From: Megachile rotundata
Taxonomy: Eukaryota; Arthropoda; Insecta; Hymenoptera; Megachilidae
DNA: 64,000 bases
NCBI RefSeq assembly: GCF_050947335.1
Contig: NW_027473368.1
Location: 124,001-188,000 of the forward strand
Reading direction: 5' to 3'
Below are positions 15,046 to 29,020 of the stretch, one piece after another (the stretch's first letter is position 1; the number at the start of each line of letters is the position of its first letter). The position numbers and the translations under genes are program-made. The notes beneath the pieces were generated by a model. It was not told the DNA's origin. It did not search any database and saw nothing but the letters and a program-made list of their open reading frames with translations.

Positions 15046-16477
15046 TCATACCATGACAATCATACAATCACAATCAGACAATCACAATCATACAATCACG
15101 ATCATACAGTCACAATCATACAATCACAATCATACGATCACAATCATACTATCGCAATCATACAATCACAATCATACAATCACAATCATACAATCACAAT
15201 CATACAATCACAATCATACAGTCAGAATCATACAATCACAATCATACTATCACAATCATACAATCACAATACTACAGTCACCATCATACAATCACAATCA
15301 TACAATCACAATCATACAACCACAATCATACAATCACAATGATACAATCACAATCATACAATCACAATCATACAATCACAATCATACAATCACAATCATA
15401 CAATCATAATCATACAAACACAATCATACAAACACAATCATACAATCACAATCATACCATCGCAGTCATAAGATCACAATCATACAATCATAATCATACA
15501 ATTACAATGATACTATCACAATCATACGATCAAAATCATACAATCGCAATCATACAATCACAATCATACAATCACAATCATACAATCACAATCATACAAT
15601 CACAATCATACAATCACAATCATACTATCGCAATCATACAGTCACAATCATACCATCACAATCATACAATCACAACCATACAATCATAATCATTCAATCA
15701 CAATAATACAATCATAATCATACAATCCCAATCATACAATCGCAATCATACAATCACAATCATACAATCACAATCATACGATCACAATCATACAATCACA
15801 ATCATACAATCACAATCATACAAACACAATCATACAATCGCAATCATACAATTACAATCTCCCAAATACAATCTCCCAAATACAATCATACAATCACAAT
15901 CATACAATCACAATCATACAGTCAGAATCATACAATCACAATCATACTATCACAATCATACAATCACAATACTACAGTCACCATCATACAATCACAATCA
16001 TACAATCACAATCATACAACCACAATCATACAATCACAATGATACAATCACAATCATACAATCACAATCATACAATCACAATCATACAATCACAATCATA
16101 CAATCACAATCATACAATCACAATCATACAATCACAATCATACAATCACAATCATACAATCACAACCATACAATCATAATCATTCAATCACAATAATACA
16201 ATCATAATCATACAATCCCAATCATACAATCGCAATCATACAATCACAATCATACAATCACAATCATACAATCACAATCATACAATCACAATCATACAAT
16301 CGCAAGCATACAATCACAATCATACAATCACAACAATACAATCGCAATCATACAATTACAATCTCCCAAATACAATCTCCCAAATACAATCATACAATCA
16401 CAATCATACAATCACAATCATACAATCAGAGTCATACAATCACAATCATACTATCACAATCATACAATCACAATACT

Positions 16478-16484
16478 ACAACAC
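16478..16484 (+). other. Single-base loss restoring the register
   Basis: The sequence reads ACTACAACACCATC where other copies read ACTACAGTCACCATC: one base is lost and one changed. The register returns to that seen upstream of 15045. Confidence 0.85.
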
Positions 16485-18000
16485 CATCATACAATCACAA
16501 TCATACAATCACAATCATACAACCACAATCATACAATCACAATGATACAATCACAATCATACAACCACAATCATACAATCACAACGATACAATCACAATC
16601 ATACAATCACAATCATACCATCACAATCATACAATCACAACCATACAATCATAATCATTCAATCACAATAATACAATCATAATCATACAATCACAATCAT
16701 ACAATCGCAATCATACAATCACAATCATACAATCACAATCATACGATCACAATCATACAATCACAATCATACAATCACAACCATACAATCGCAATCATAC
16801 AATCACAATCAGACAATCACGATCATACAATCACGATCATACAGTCACAATCATACAATCACAATCATACGATCACAATCATACTATCGCAATCATACAA
16901 TCACAATCATACGATCACAATCATACTATCGCAATCATACAATCACAATCATACCATGACAATCATACAATCACAATCAGACAATCACAATCATACAATC
17001 ACGATCATACAGTCACAATCATACAATCACAATCATACGATCACAATCATACTATCGCAATCATACAATCACAATCATACAATCACAATCATACAATCAC
17101 AATCATACAATCACAATCATACAATCACAATCACACAATCACAATCATACAGTCGCAAGCATACAATTACAATCATACAATCACAACCATACAATCGCAA
17201 TCATACAATTACAATCGCCCAAATACAATCTCCCAAATACAATCATACAATCACAATCATACAATCACAATCATACAATCAGAATCATACAATCACAATC
17301 ATACTATCACAATCATACAATCACAATACTACAGTCACCATCATACAATCACAATCATACAATCACAATCATACAACCACAATCATACAATCACAATGAT
17401 ACAATCACAATAATACAATCACAATCATACAATCACAATCATACAATCACAATCATACAATCACAACCATACAATCGTAATCATTCAACCACAATAATAC
17501 AATCATAATCATACAATCCCAATCATACAATCGCAATCATACAATCACAATCATACAATCACAATCATACAATCACAATCATACAATCACAATCATACAA
17601 TCGCAAGCATACAATCACAATCATACAATCACAACAATACAATCGCAATCATACAATTACAATCTCCCAAATACAATCTCCCAAATACAATCATACAATC
17701 ACAATCATACAATCACAATCATACAATCAGAGTCATACAATCACAATCATACTATCACAATCATACAATCACAATACTACAGTCACCATCATACAATCAC
17801 AATCATACAATCACAATCATACAACCACAATCATACAATCACAATGATACAATCACAATCATACAACCACAATCATACAATCACAATGATACAATCACAA
17901 TCATACAATCACAATCATACCATCACAATCATACAATCACAACCATACAATCATAATCATTCAATCACAATAATACAATCATAATCATACAATCGCAATC

Positions 18001-19330
18001 ATACAATCACAATCATACAATCACAATCATACAATCACAATCATACCATCGCAATCATACGATCACAATCATACAATCACAATCATACAATCACAATCAT
18101 ACAATCACAATCATACAATCACAATCATACAATCACAATCATACAATCACAATCATACAATCGCAAGCAAACAATCACAATCATACAATCACAATCACAC
18201 AATCGCAATCATACAATTACAATCTCCCAAATACAATCATACAATCACAATCATACAATCACAATCATACAATCACAATCATACATTCACAATCATACAA
18301 TCACAATCATACAATCATAATCATACAATTGCAATGATACTATCACAATCATACAATCAAAATCATACAATCGCAATCATACAATCACAATCATACAATC
18401 ACAATCATACAATCACAATCATTCTATCACAATCATACAATCACAATCATACAATCACAATCATACAATCACAACCATACAATCGCAATCATACAATCAC
18501 AATCAGACAATCACGATCATACAATCACGATCATACAGTCACAATCATTCAATCACAATCATACAATCACAATCATACTATCGCAATCATACAATCACAA
18601 TCATACCATCACAATCATACAATCACAACCATACAATCATAATCATACAATCACAATAATACAATCATAATCATACAATCACAATCATACAATCGCAATC
18701 ATACAATCACAATCATACAATCACAATCATACGATCACAATCATACTATCGCAATCATACAATCACAATCATACCATGACAATCATACAATCACAATCAG
18801 ACAATCACAATCATACAATCACGATCATACAGTCACAATCATACAATCACAATCATACAATCACAATCATACTATCGCAATCATACAATCACAATCATAC
18901 CATCACAATCATACAATCACAACCATACAATCATAATCATACAATCACAATAATACAATCATAATCATACAATCACAATCATACAATCGCAATCATACAA
19001 TCACAATCATACAATCACAATCATACGATCACAATCATACTATCGCAATCATACAATCACAATCATACCATGACAATCATACAATCACAATCATACAATC
19101 ATAATCATACAATTACAATCATACTATCACAATCATACAATCAATTCCATACAATCACGATCATACAATCACAATCATACAATCACAATCATACAATCGC
19201 AATCATACAATCGCAAGCATACAATCACAATCATACAATCACAATCATACAATCACAATCATACAATCAAAATCATACAATCACAATCATACATTCAAAA
19301 TAATGCAATCACAATCATACAATCACAATC
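18001..19330 (+). repeat. Mixed phrases with one of a 2,366-bp-spaced pair
   Basis: This stretch contains CATGAC at 18775 and 19069, 294 bp apart. The part from about 18785 to 19265 recurs at 21151-21631 (offset 2,366 bp, 169 units), including the AATCAGAC unit and the CATGAC/CAATTCC phrase. Near 18321 is the only ATTGCAATGAT unit I noticed. A lone CTCCCAAAT unit lies near 18225, where most occurrences are pairs. Confidence 0.78.
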
Positions 19331-19560
19331 ATGCAATCACAAGCATACAATCATAATCATACAATCACAATCATACAATCACAATCGTACAATCACAATC
19401 GTACAATCACCATCGCACAATCACAATCATACAATCACAGTCATACAATCACAATCATACAATCACAATCATACTGTCACAATCATACTATCGCAATCAT
19501 ACAATCACAATCATACCATCACAATCATACAATCACAACCATACAATCATAATCATACAA
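19288..19560 (+). repeat. CATTCAAAATAATGC phrase (ATGC / ATCGTAC / ATCGCAC units)
   Basis: The ordered units are CATTCAAAATAATGC, CATGCAATC, AAGC, ATAATC, two ATCGTAC, an ATCGCAC, CACAGTC and ACTGTC. The same phrase begins near 3510, 8900, 34479, 36931, 44328, 45694, 51181 and 59005. A variant form, CATTCAAAAAAATGC, lies near 38946, 47248 and 52735. It is one of the phrase types used in the larger duplicated segments. Confidence 0.8.
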
Positions 19561-21150
19561 TCACAATAATACAATCATAATCATACAATCACAATCATAC
19601 AATCGCAATCATACAATCACAATCATACAATCACAATCATACGATCACAATCATACTATCGCAATCATACAATCACAATCATACAATCACAATCATACAA
19701 TCACAATCATACAATCACAATCATACAATCACAATCATACTATCACAATCATATAATCACAATCATACAATCATAATCATACAATTACAATGATACTATC
19801 ACAATCATACAATCAAAATCATACAATCCCATTCATACAATCACAATCATACAATCACAATCATACAATCACAATCATACAATCACAATCATACAATCAC
19901 AATCGTACTATCGCAATCATACAATCACAATCATACCATCACAATCATACAATCACAACCATACAATCATAATCATACAATCACAATAATACAATCATAA
20001 TCATACAATCACAATCATACAATCACAATCATACAATCATAATCATACAATTACAATGATACTATCACAATCATACAATCAAAATCATACAATCGCAATC
20101 ATACAATCACAATCATACGAACACAATCATACAATCACAATCATACCATCGCAGTCATAAGATCACAATCATACAAACACAATCATACAATCACAATCAT
20201 ACCATCGCAATCATACGATCACAATCATACAATCACAATCATACAATCACAATCATACAATTACAATCATACAATCACAATCATACAATCACAATCATAC
20301 AATCACAATCATACAATCACAATCATACAATCGCAAGCAAACAATCACAATCATACAATCACAATCATACAATCGCAATCATACAATTACAATCTCCCAA
20401 ATACAATCTCCCAAATACAATCATACAATCACAATCATACAATCACAATCATACAATCACAATCATACAATCACAATCATACATTCACAATCACACAATC
20501 ACAATCATACAATCATAATCATACAATTACAATGATACTATCACAATCATACAATCAAAATCATACTATCGCAATCATACAATCACAATCATACAATCAC
20601 AATCATACAATCGCAATCATACAATCACAATCATACAATCACAATCATACAATCGCAAGCATACAATCACAATCATACAATCACAATCATACAATCACAA
20701 TCATACAATCACAATCATACAATCACAATGATACAATCACAATCATACAATCACAATCATACAATCACAATCATACAATCACAATCATACAATCACAATC
20801 ATACAAACACATTCATACAATCACAATCATACCATCGCAATCATAAGATCACAATCATACAAACACAATCATACAATCACAATCATACCATCGCAATCAT
20901 ACGATCACAATCATACAATCACAATCATACAATCACAATCATACAATCACAATCATACAATCACAATCATACAATCACAATCATACAATCACAATCATAC
21001 AATCACAATCATACAATCACAATCATACAATCGCAATCATACAACCACAATCATACAATCACAATCATACAATCACAATCATACTATCGCAATCATACAA
21101 TCACAATCATACCATCACAATCATACAATCACAACCATACAATCGCAATC
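19561..21150 (+). repeat. Mixed variant units
   Basis: Satellite units with ATAATC, AATAAT, ACGATC, ACTATCGC, AAAATC, AAACAC, ACCATCGCAGTC, ATAAGATC and a CTCCCAAAT pair near 20395. A private AAACACATTC unit lies near 20810. No gene or unique sequence is seen. Confidence 0.75.
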
Positions 21151-22114
21151 ATACAATCACAATCAGACAATCACAATCATACAATCACGATCATACAGTC
21201 ACAATCATACAATCACAATCATACAATCACAATCATACTATCGCAATCATACAATCACAATCATACCATCACAATCATACAATCACAACCATACAATCAT
21301 AATCATACAATCACAATAATACAATCATAATCATACAATCACAATCATACAATCGCAATCATACAATCACAATCATACAATCACAATCATACGATCACAA
21401 TCGTACTATCGCAATCATACAATCACAATCATACCATGACAATCATACAATCACAATCATACAATCATAATCATACAATTACAATCATACTATCACAATC
21501 ATACAATCAATTACATACAATCACGATCATACAATCACAATCATACAATCACAATCATACAATCGCAATCATACAATCGCAAGCATACAATCACAATCAT
21601 ACAATCACAATCATACAATCACAATCATACAATCACAATCATACAATCACAATCATACAATCATAATCATACAATTACAATGATACTATCACAATCATAC
21701 AATCAAAATCATACAATCGCAATCATACAATCACAATCATACAATCACAATCATACAATCACAATCATACTATCGCAATCATACAATCACAATCATACGA
21801 TCACAATCATACTATCGCAATCATACAATCACAATCATACAATCACAATCATACAATCACAATCATACAATCACAATCATACAATCACAATCATACAATC
21901 GCAATCATACAATTACAATCTCCCAAATACAATCTCCCAAATACAATCATACAATCACAATCATACAATCACAATCATACAATCAAAATCATACAATCAC
22001 AATCATACAATCACAATGATACAATCACAATCATACAATCACAATCATACAATCACAATCATACAATCACAATCATACAAACACAATCATACAATCACAA
22101 CCATACAATCATAA
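21151..22114 (+). repeat. Second copy of the 2,366-bp-spaced pair, then a phrase shared with 40.3, 48.6, 54.1 and 60.9 kb
   Basis: 21151-21631 repeats 18785-19265; CAATTCC has become CAATTAC at 21513. From 21680 the order AATGAT, ACTATC, AAAATC, ATCGC, ACTATCGC, ACGATC, ACTATCGC, canonical run, ATCGC, AATTAC, CTCCCAAAT pair, AAAATC, AATGAT is found again at 40270, 48572, 54059 and 60945. The offset to the 40.3-kb copy is 18,590 bp. Confidence 0.8.
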
Positions 22115-22122
22115 TCATACAA

Positions 22123-22332
22123 TCACAATAATACAATCATAATCATACAATCACAATCTCCCAAATACAATCTCCCAAATACGATCATACAATCACAATC
22201 TCCCAAATACAATCTCCCAAATACGATCATACAATCACAATCTCCCAAATACAATCTCCCAAATACGATCATACAATCACAATCTCCCAAATACAATCTC
22301 CCAAATACGATCATACAATCACAATCATACAA
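22123..22332 (-). other. Only open frame on the minus strand (69 codons), judged not a gene
   Basis: The canonical unit puts two TGA stops per 42 bp into every minus-strand frame. In the 42-bp trimer block the CTCCC and ACGATC variants remove those stops from one frame, giving a 69-codon open frame with a 14-residue cycle (DCDCMIVFGRLYLG). Its extent matches the trimer block, so it is explained by the repeat. No ribosome-binding or splice context is seen. Confidence 0.88.
22155..22322 (+). repeat. 42-bp trimer repeated four times (CTCCC, CTCCC, ACGATC units)
   Basis: Four perfect copies lie at 22155-22196, 22197-22238, 22239-22280 and 22281-22322. Each has three 14-bp units: two AATCTCCCAAATAC units and one GATCATACAATCAC unit. 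This makes eight CCC runs on the + strand (GGG on the other strand) in 168 bp. A two-copy version occurs ten times elsewhere, starting at 37175, 39191, 45939, 47493, 49691, 51426, 52980, 55178, 59250 and 61910. It is the only place where a short unit of units is expanded beyond two copies in perfect form. Confidence 0.93.
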
Positions 22333-25250
22333 TCAAAATCATACAATCGCAATCATACAATCACAATCATACAATCACAATCATACTATCGCAATCATAC
22401 AATCACAATCATACCATCACAATCATACAATCACAACCATACAATCATAATCATACAATCACAATAATACAATCATAATCATACAATCACAATCATACAA
22501 TCGCAATCATACAATCACAATCATACAATCACAATCATACGATCACAATCATACTATCGCAAACATACAATCACAATCATACCATGACAATCATACAATC
22601 ACAATCATACAATCATAATGATACAATTACAACCATACTATCACAGTCATACAATCAATTCCATACAATCACGATCATACAATCACAATCATACAATCAC
22701 AACCATACAATCACAATCATACAATCACAATCATACAATCGCAAGCAAACAATCACAATCATACAATCACAATCATACAATCACAATCATACAATCGCAA
22801 GCATACAATCACAATCATACAATCACAAGCATACAATCGCAATCATACAATTACAATCTCCCAAATACAATCTCCCTAATACAATCATACAATCACAATC
22901 ATACAATCACAATCATACAATCATAATCATACAATCACAATCATACAATCACAATCATACAATCACAATCGTACTATCGCAATCATACAATCACAATCAT
23001 ACAATCACAATCGTACTATCGCAATCATACAATCACAATCATACCATCGCAATCATACAATCACATCATACAATCATAATCATACAATCACAATAATACA
23101 ATCATAATAATACAATCACAATCATACAATCACAATCATACAATCATAATCATACAATTACAATGATACTATCACAATCATACCATCAAAATCATACAAT
23201 CCCAATCATACAATCACAATCATACAATCACAGTCATACAATCACAATCATACAATCACAATCGTACTATCGCAATCATACAATCACAATCATACAATCA
23301 CAATCGTACTATCGCAATCATACAATCACAATCATACCATCACAATCATACAATCACAACCATACAATCATAATCATACAATCACAATAATACAATCATA
23401 ATAATACAATCACAATCATACAATCACAATCATACAATCATAATCATACAATTACAATGATACTATCACAATCATACAATCAAAATCATACAATCGCAAT
23501 CATACAATCACAACATACAATCGCAATCATACAATCACAATCTTACCATCACAATCATACAATCACAACCATACAATCGCAATCATACAATCACAATCAG
23601 AAAATCACAATCATACAATCACAATCATACGATCACAATCATACTATCGCAATCATACAATCACAATCATACCATGACAATCATACAATCACAATCATAC
23701 AATCATAATCATTCAATTACAATCATACTATCACAATCATACAATCAATTCCATACAATCACGATCATACAATCACAATCATACAATCACAATGATACAA
23801 TCACAATCATACAATCACAATCATACAATCACAATCATACAATCGCAAGCATACAATCACAATCATACAATCACAATCATACAATCGCAATCATACAATT
23901 ACAATCTCCCAAATACAATCTCCCAAATACAATCATACCATCACAATCATACAATCACAATCATACTATCACAATCATACAATCACAATCATACAATCAC
24001 AATCATACAATCACAATCATACCATCACAATCATACAATCACAACCATACAATCATAATCATACAATCACAATAATACAATCATAATCATACAATCGCAA
24101 TCATACAATCGCAATCATACAATCACAATCATACGATCACAATCATACTATCGCAATCATACAATCACAATCATACAATCACAATCATACAATCACAATC
24201 ATACAATCACAATCATACAATCGCAAGCATACAATCACAATCATACAATCACAATCATACAATCGCAATCATACAATTACAATCTCCCAAATACAATCTC
24301 CCAAATACAATCATACATTCACAATCATACAATCACAATCATACAATCAGAATCATACAATCACAATCATACTATCACAATCATACAATCACAATACTAC
24401 AGTCACCATCATACAATCACAATCATACAATCACAATCATACAATCACAATCATACAATCACAATGATACAATCACAATCATACAATCACAATCATACAA
24501 TCACAATCATACAATCACAATCATACAATCGCAAGCATATAATCACAATCATACAATCACAATCATACAATCGCAATCATACAATTACAATCTCCCAAAT
24601 ACAATCTCCCAAATACAATCATACAATCACAATCATACAATCACAATCATACAATCACAATCATACAATCACAATCATACAATCACAATCATACAATCAC
24701 AATCATACATTCACAATCATACAATCAAAATCATACAATCGCAATCATACAATCGCAATCATACAATCACAATCATACAATCACAATCATACAATCACAA
24801 TCATACAATCGCAAGCATACAATCACAATCATACAATTACAATCTCCCAAATACAATCTCCCAAATACAATCATACAATCACAATCATACAATCACAATC
24901 ATACAATCACAATCATACAGTCCCAATTATACAATCACAATCATACAATCGCAATCAACCTATCGCAATCATACAGTCACAATCATACCATCACAATCAT
25001 ACAATCACAACCATACAATCATAATCATACAATCACAATAATACTATCGCAATCATACAATCACAAGCATACCATCACAATCATACAATCACAACCATAC
25101 AATCGCAATCATACAATCACAATCAGACAATCACAATCATACAATCACAATCATACAGTCACAATCATACAATCACAATCATACAATCGCAATCATACTA
25201 TCGCAATCATACAATCACAATCATACCATCACAATCATACAATCACAACC
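22323..25250 (+). repeat. Mixed phrases between the 42-bp block and the 25.4-kb segment
   Basis: This stretch includes CATGAC phrases at 22583 and 23673. Two single-base deletions lie near 23065 (CACATCATAC) and at 23513 (CACAACATAC), together moving the register by -2. An AATACT/ACAGTCACC phrase lies at 24393, and there are several CTCCCAAAT pairs. The CACAACATAC deletion is shared with five sites at 50.8-64.0 kb. No gene is seen. Confidence 0.78.
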
Positions 25251-26330
25251 ATACAATCATAATCATACAACCACAATAATACAATCATAATCATACAATC
25301 ACAATCATACAATCGCAATCATACAATCACAATCATACAATCACAATCATACGATCACAATCATACTATCGCAATCATACAATCACAATCATACCATGAC
25401 AATCATACAATCACAATCATACAATCATAATGATACAATTACAACCATACTATCACAATCATACAATCAATTCCATACAATCACGATCATACAATCACAA
25501 TCATACAATCACAACCATACAATCACAATCATACAATCACAATCATACAATCGCAAGCAAACAATCACAATCATACAATCACAATCATACAATCACAATC
25601 ATACAATCACAATCATACAATCGCAAGCATACAATCACAATCATACAATCACAATCATACAATCGCAATCATACAATTACAATCTCCCAAATACAATCTC
25701 CCTAATACAATCATACAATCACAATCATACAATCACAATCATACAATCATAATCATACAATTACAATGATACTATCACAATCATACAATCAAAATCATAC
25801 AATCCCAATCATACAATCACAATCATACAATCACAATCATACAATCACAATCATACTATCGCAATCATACAATCACAATCATACCATCACAATCATGCAA
25901 TCACAACCATACAATCGCAATCATACAATCACAATCAGACAATCACAATCATACAATCACAATCATACAGTCCCAATTATACAATCACAATCATACAATC
26001 GCAATCATACTATCGCAATCATACAGTCACAATATTACCATCACAATCATACAATCACAACCATACAATCATAATCCTACAATCACAATAATACAATCAT
26101 AATCATACTATCACAATCATACAATCGCAATCATACAATCACAATCATACAATCACAATCATACGATCACAATCATACTATCGCAATCATACAATCACAA
26201 TCATACCATGACAATCATACAATCACAATCATACAATCATAATCATACAATTACAATCATACTATCACAATCATACAATCAATTCCATACAATCACGATC
26301 ATACAATCACAATCATACAATCACAATCAT
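25250..26330 (+). repeat. Composite segment, earliest form (no 84-bp duplication)
   Basis: This is the same ordered series as at 27.85-29.02 and 41.14-42.31 kb: CATGAC at 25395, AATGAT, AACCAT, CAATTCC, AAGCAAAC, CTCCCTAAT, ATCCCAATC, ACAGTCCCAATTAT, CACAATATTACC and ATAATCCTAC. The offset to the 28.0-kb copy is 2,604 bp at the left and 2,688 bp at the right. The 84-bp difference is a six-unit tandem duplication present in the later copies and absent here. CATGCAATC near 25897 is private to this copy. Confidence 0.85.
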
Positions 26331-27379
26331 ACAATCACAATCATACAATCACAATCATACAATCACAATCATACAATCGCAAGCATACAATCACAATCAT
26401 ACAATCACAATCATACAATCGCAATCATACAATTACAATCTCCCAAATACAATCTCCCAAATACAATCATACAATCACAATCATACAATCACAATCATAC
26501 AATCACAATCATACTATCACAATCATACAATCACAATCATACAATCACAATCATACAATCACAATCATACCATCACAATCATACAATCACAACCATACAA
26601 TCATAATAATACAATCACAATAATACAATCATAATCATACAATCGCAATCATACAATCACAATCATACAATCACAATCATACGATCACAATCATACTATC
26701 GCAATCATACAATCACAATCATACAATCACAATCATACAATCACAATCATACAATCACAATCATACAATCGCAAGCATACAATCACAATCATACAATCAC
26801 AATCATACAATCGCAATCATACAATTACAGTCTCCCAAATACAATCTCCCAAATACAATCATACAATCACAATCATACAATCACAATCATACAATCAGAA
26901 TCATACAATCACAATCATACTATCACAATCATACAATCACAATGCTACAGTCACCATCATACAACCACAATCATACAATCACAATCATACAATCACAATC
27001 ATACAATCACAATGATACAATCACAATCATACAATCACAATCATACAATCACAATCATACAATCACAATCATACAATCACAATCATACAAACACAATCAT
27101 ACAATCACAATCATACCATCGCAGTCATAAGATCACAATCATACAAACACAATCATACAATCACAATCATACCATCGCAGTCATAAGATCACAATCATAC
27201 AAACACAATCATACAATCACAATCATACCATCGCAATCATACGATCACAATCATACAATCACAATCATACAATCACAATCATACAATCACAATCATACAA
27301 TCACAATGATACAATCACAATCATACAATCACAATCATACAATCACAATCATACAATCACAATCATACAATCACAATCA
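26331..27379 (+). repeat. Segment with the AATGCT form of the ACAGTCACC phrase
   Basis: AATGCT + ACAGTCACC at 26941 is followed by ACAACCAC, AATGAT and two ACCATCGCAGTC/ATAAGATC units. It recurs at 30189 (offset 3,248 bp) and 42593. The AATGCT form replaces the AATACT form found everywhere left of 24.4 kb. No gene is seen. Confidence 0.8.
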
Positions 27380-29020
27380 TACAAACACAATCATACAATC
27401 ACAATCACACCATCGCAATCATAAGATCACAATCATACAAACACAATCATACAATCACAATCATACCATCGCAATCATACGATCACAATCATACAATCAC
27501 AATCATACAATCACAATCATTCAATCACAATCATACAATCACAATCATACAATCACAATCATACAATCACAATCATACAATCACAATCATACAATCGCAA
27601 TCATACAATCACAATCATACAATCACAATCATACAATCACAAACATACTATCGCAATCATACAATCACAATCATACCATCACAATCACACAATCACAACC
27701 ATACAATCGCAATCATACAATCACAATCAGACAATCACAATCATACAATCACGATCATACAGTCACAATCATACAATCACAATCATACAATCGCAATCAT
27801 ACTATCGCAATCATACAATCACAATCATACCATCACAATCATACAATCACAACCATACAATCATAATCATACAACCACAATAATACAATCATAATCATAC
27901 AATCACAATCATACAATCGCAATCATACAATCACAATCATACAATCACAATCATACGATCACAATCATACTATCGCAATCATACAATCACAATCATACCA
28001 TGACAATCATACAATCACAATCATACAATCATAATGATACAATTACAACCATACTATCACAATCATACAATCAATTCCATACAATCACGATCATACAATC
28101 ACAATCATACAATCACAACCATACAATCACAATCATACAATCACAATCATACAATCGCAAGCAAACAATCACAATCATACAATCACAATCATACAATCAC
28201 AATCACACAATCACAATCATACAATCGCAAGCATACAATCACAATCATACAATCACAATCATACAATCGCAATCATACAATTACAATCTCCCAAATACAA
28301 TCTCCCTAATACAATCATACAATCACAATCATACAATCACAATCATACAATCGCAATCATACAATTACAATCTCCCAAATACAATCTCCCTAATACAATC
28401 ATACAATCACAATCATACAATCACAATCATACAATCATAATCATACAATTACAATGATACTATCACAATCATACAATCAAAATCATACAATCCCAATCAT
28501 ACAATCACAATCATACAATCACAATCATACAATCACAATCATACTATCGCAATCATACAATCACAATCATACCATCACAATCATACAATCACAACCATAC
28601 AATCGCAATCATACAATCACAATCAGACAATCACAATCATACAATCACAATCATACAGTCCCAATTATACAATCACAATCATACAATCGCAATCATACTA
28701 TCGCAATCATACAGTCACAATATTACCATCACAATCATACAATCACAACCATACAATCATAATCCTACAATCACAATAATACAATCATAATCATACAATC
28801 ACAATCATACAATCGCAATCATACAATCACAATCATACAATCACAATCATACGATCACAATCATACTATCGCAATCATACAATCACAATCATACCATGAC
28901 AATCATACAATCACAATCATACAATCATAATCATACAATTACAATCATACTATCACAATCATACAATCAATTCCATACAATCACGATCATACAATCACGA
29001 TCATACAATCACAATCATAC
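27380..29020 (+). repeat. 1.6-kb segment, copy 1 of a pair 13,286 bp apart
   Basis: The variant order from CACACCATCGC/ATAAGATC through CATTC (27520), CACAAACATAC (27640), CAATTCC (28073), AATATTACC and the doubled ACGATC (28978-28995) matches 40666-42306 at a constant offset of 13,286 bp. A difference is CATTCAATC here against CATTCAGTC near 40806. It holds two tandem 84-bp blocks (about 28261-28344 and 28345-28428), each with AATTAC, CTCCCAAAT and CTCCCTAAT. Past about 29020 this copy meets a private ATCGCTATC unit and the match ends. Confidence 0.87.

Larger units (their letters stand above)
12164..18000 (+). repeat. Domain built from the AATACTACAGTCACC phrase
   Basis: The pair of units AATACT + ACAGTCACC recurs at 12089, 12887, 13923, 14399, 15268, 15968, 16472, 17325 and 17773. 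It is followed each time by canonical units, usually with ACAACCAC and AATGAT. Spacings are multiples of 14 except where single-base indels at 15045 and 16481 shift the register by +1 and back. ATCATTCAATCAC, AATAAT and ATCCCAATC units are typical of this domain. Three blocks share the order ATCCCAATC, ATCGCAAGC, CTCCC pair, AGAGTC, AATACT: about 14100-14600, 16170-16680 and 17470-17980. A fourth copy lies at 6830-7350. No gene is seen. Confidence 0.82.

Noticed and set aside
22155..22322. Strong G-quadruplex site on the minus strand
   Set aside because: GGG runs are separated by at least 11 nt, beyond the usual loop limit of about 7 nt. Only the regular spacing is reported.
22123..22332. Minus-strand open frame of 69 codons
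   Set aside because: Its extent coincides with the four 42-bp trimers whose variants remove the usual TGA stops; the product is only a 14-residue cycle.
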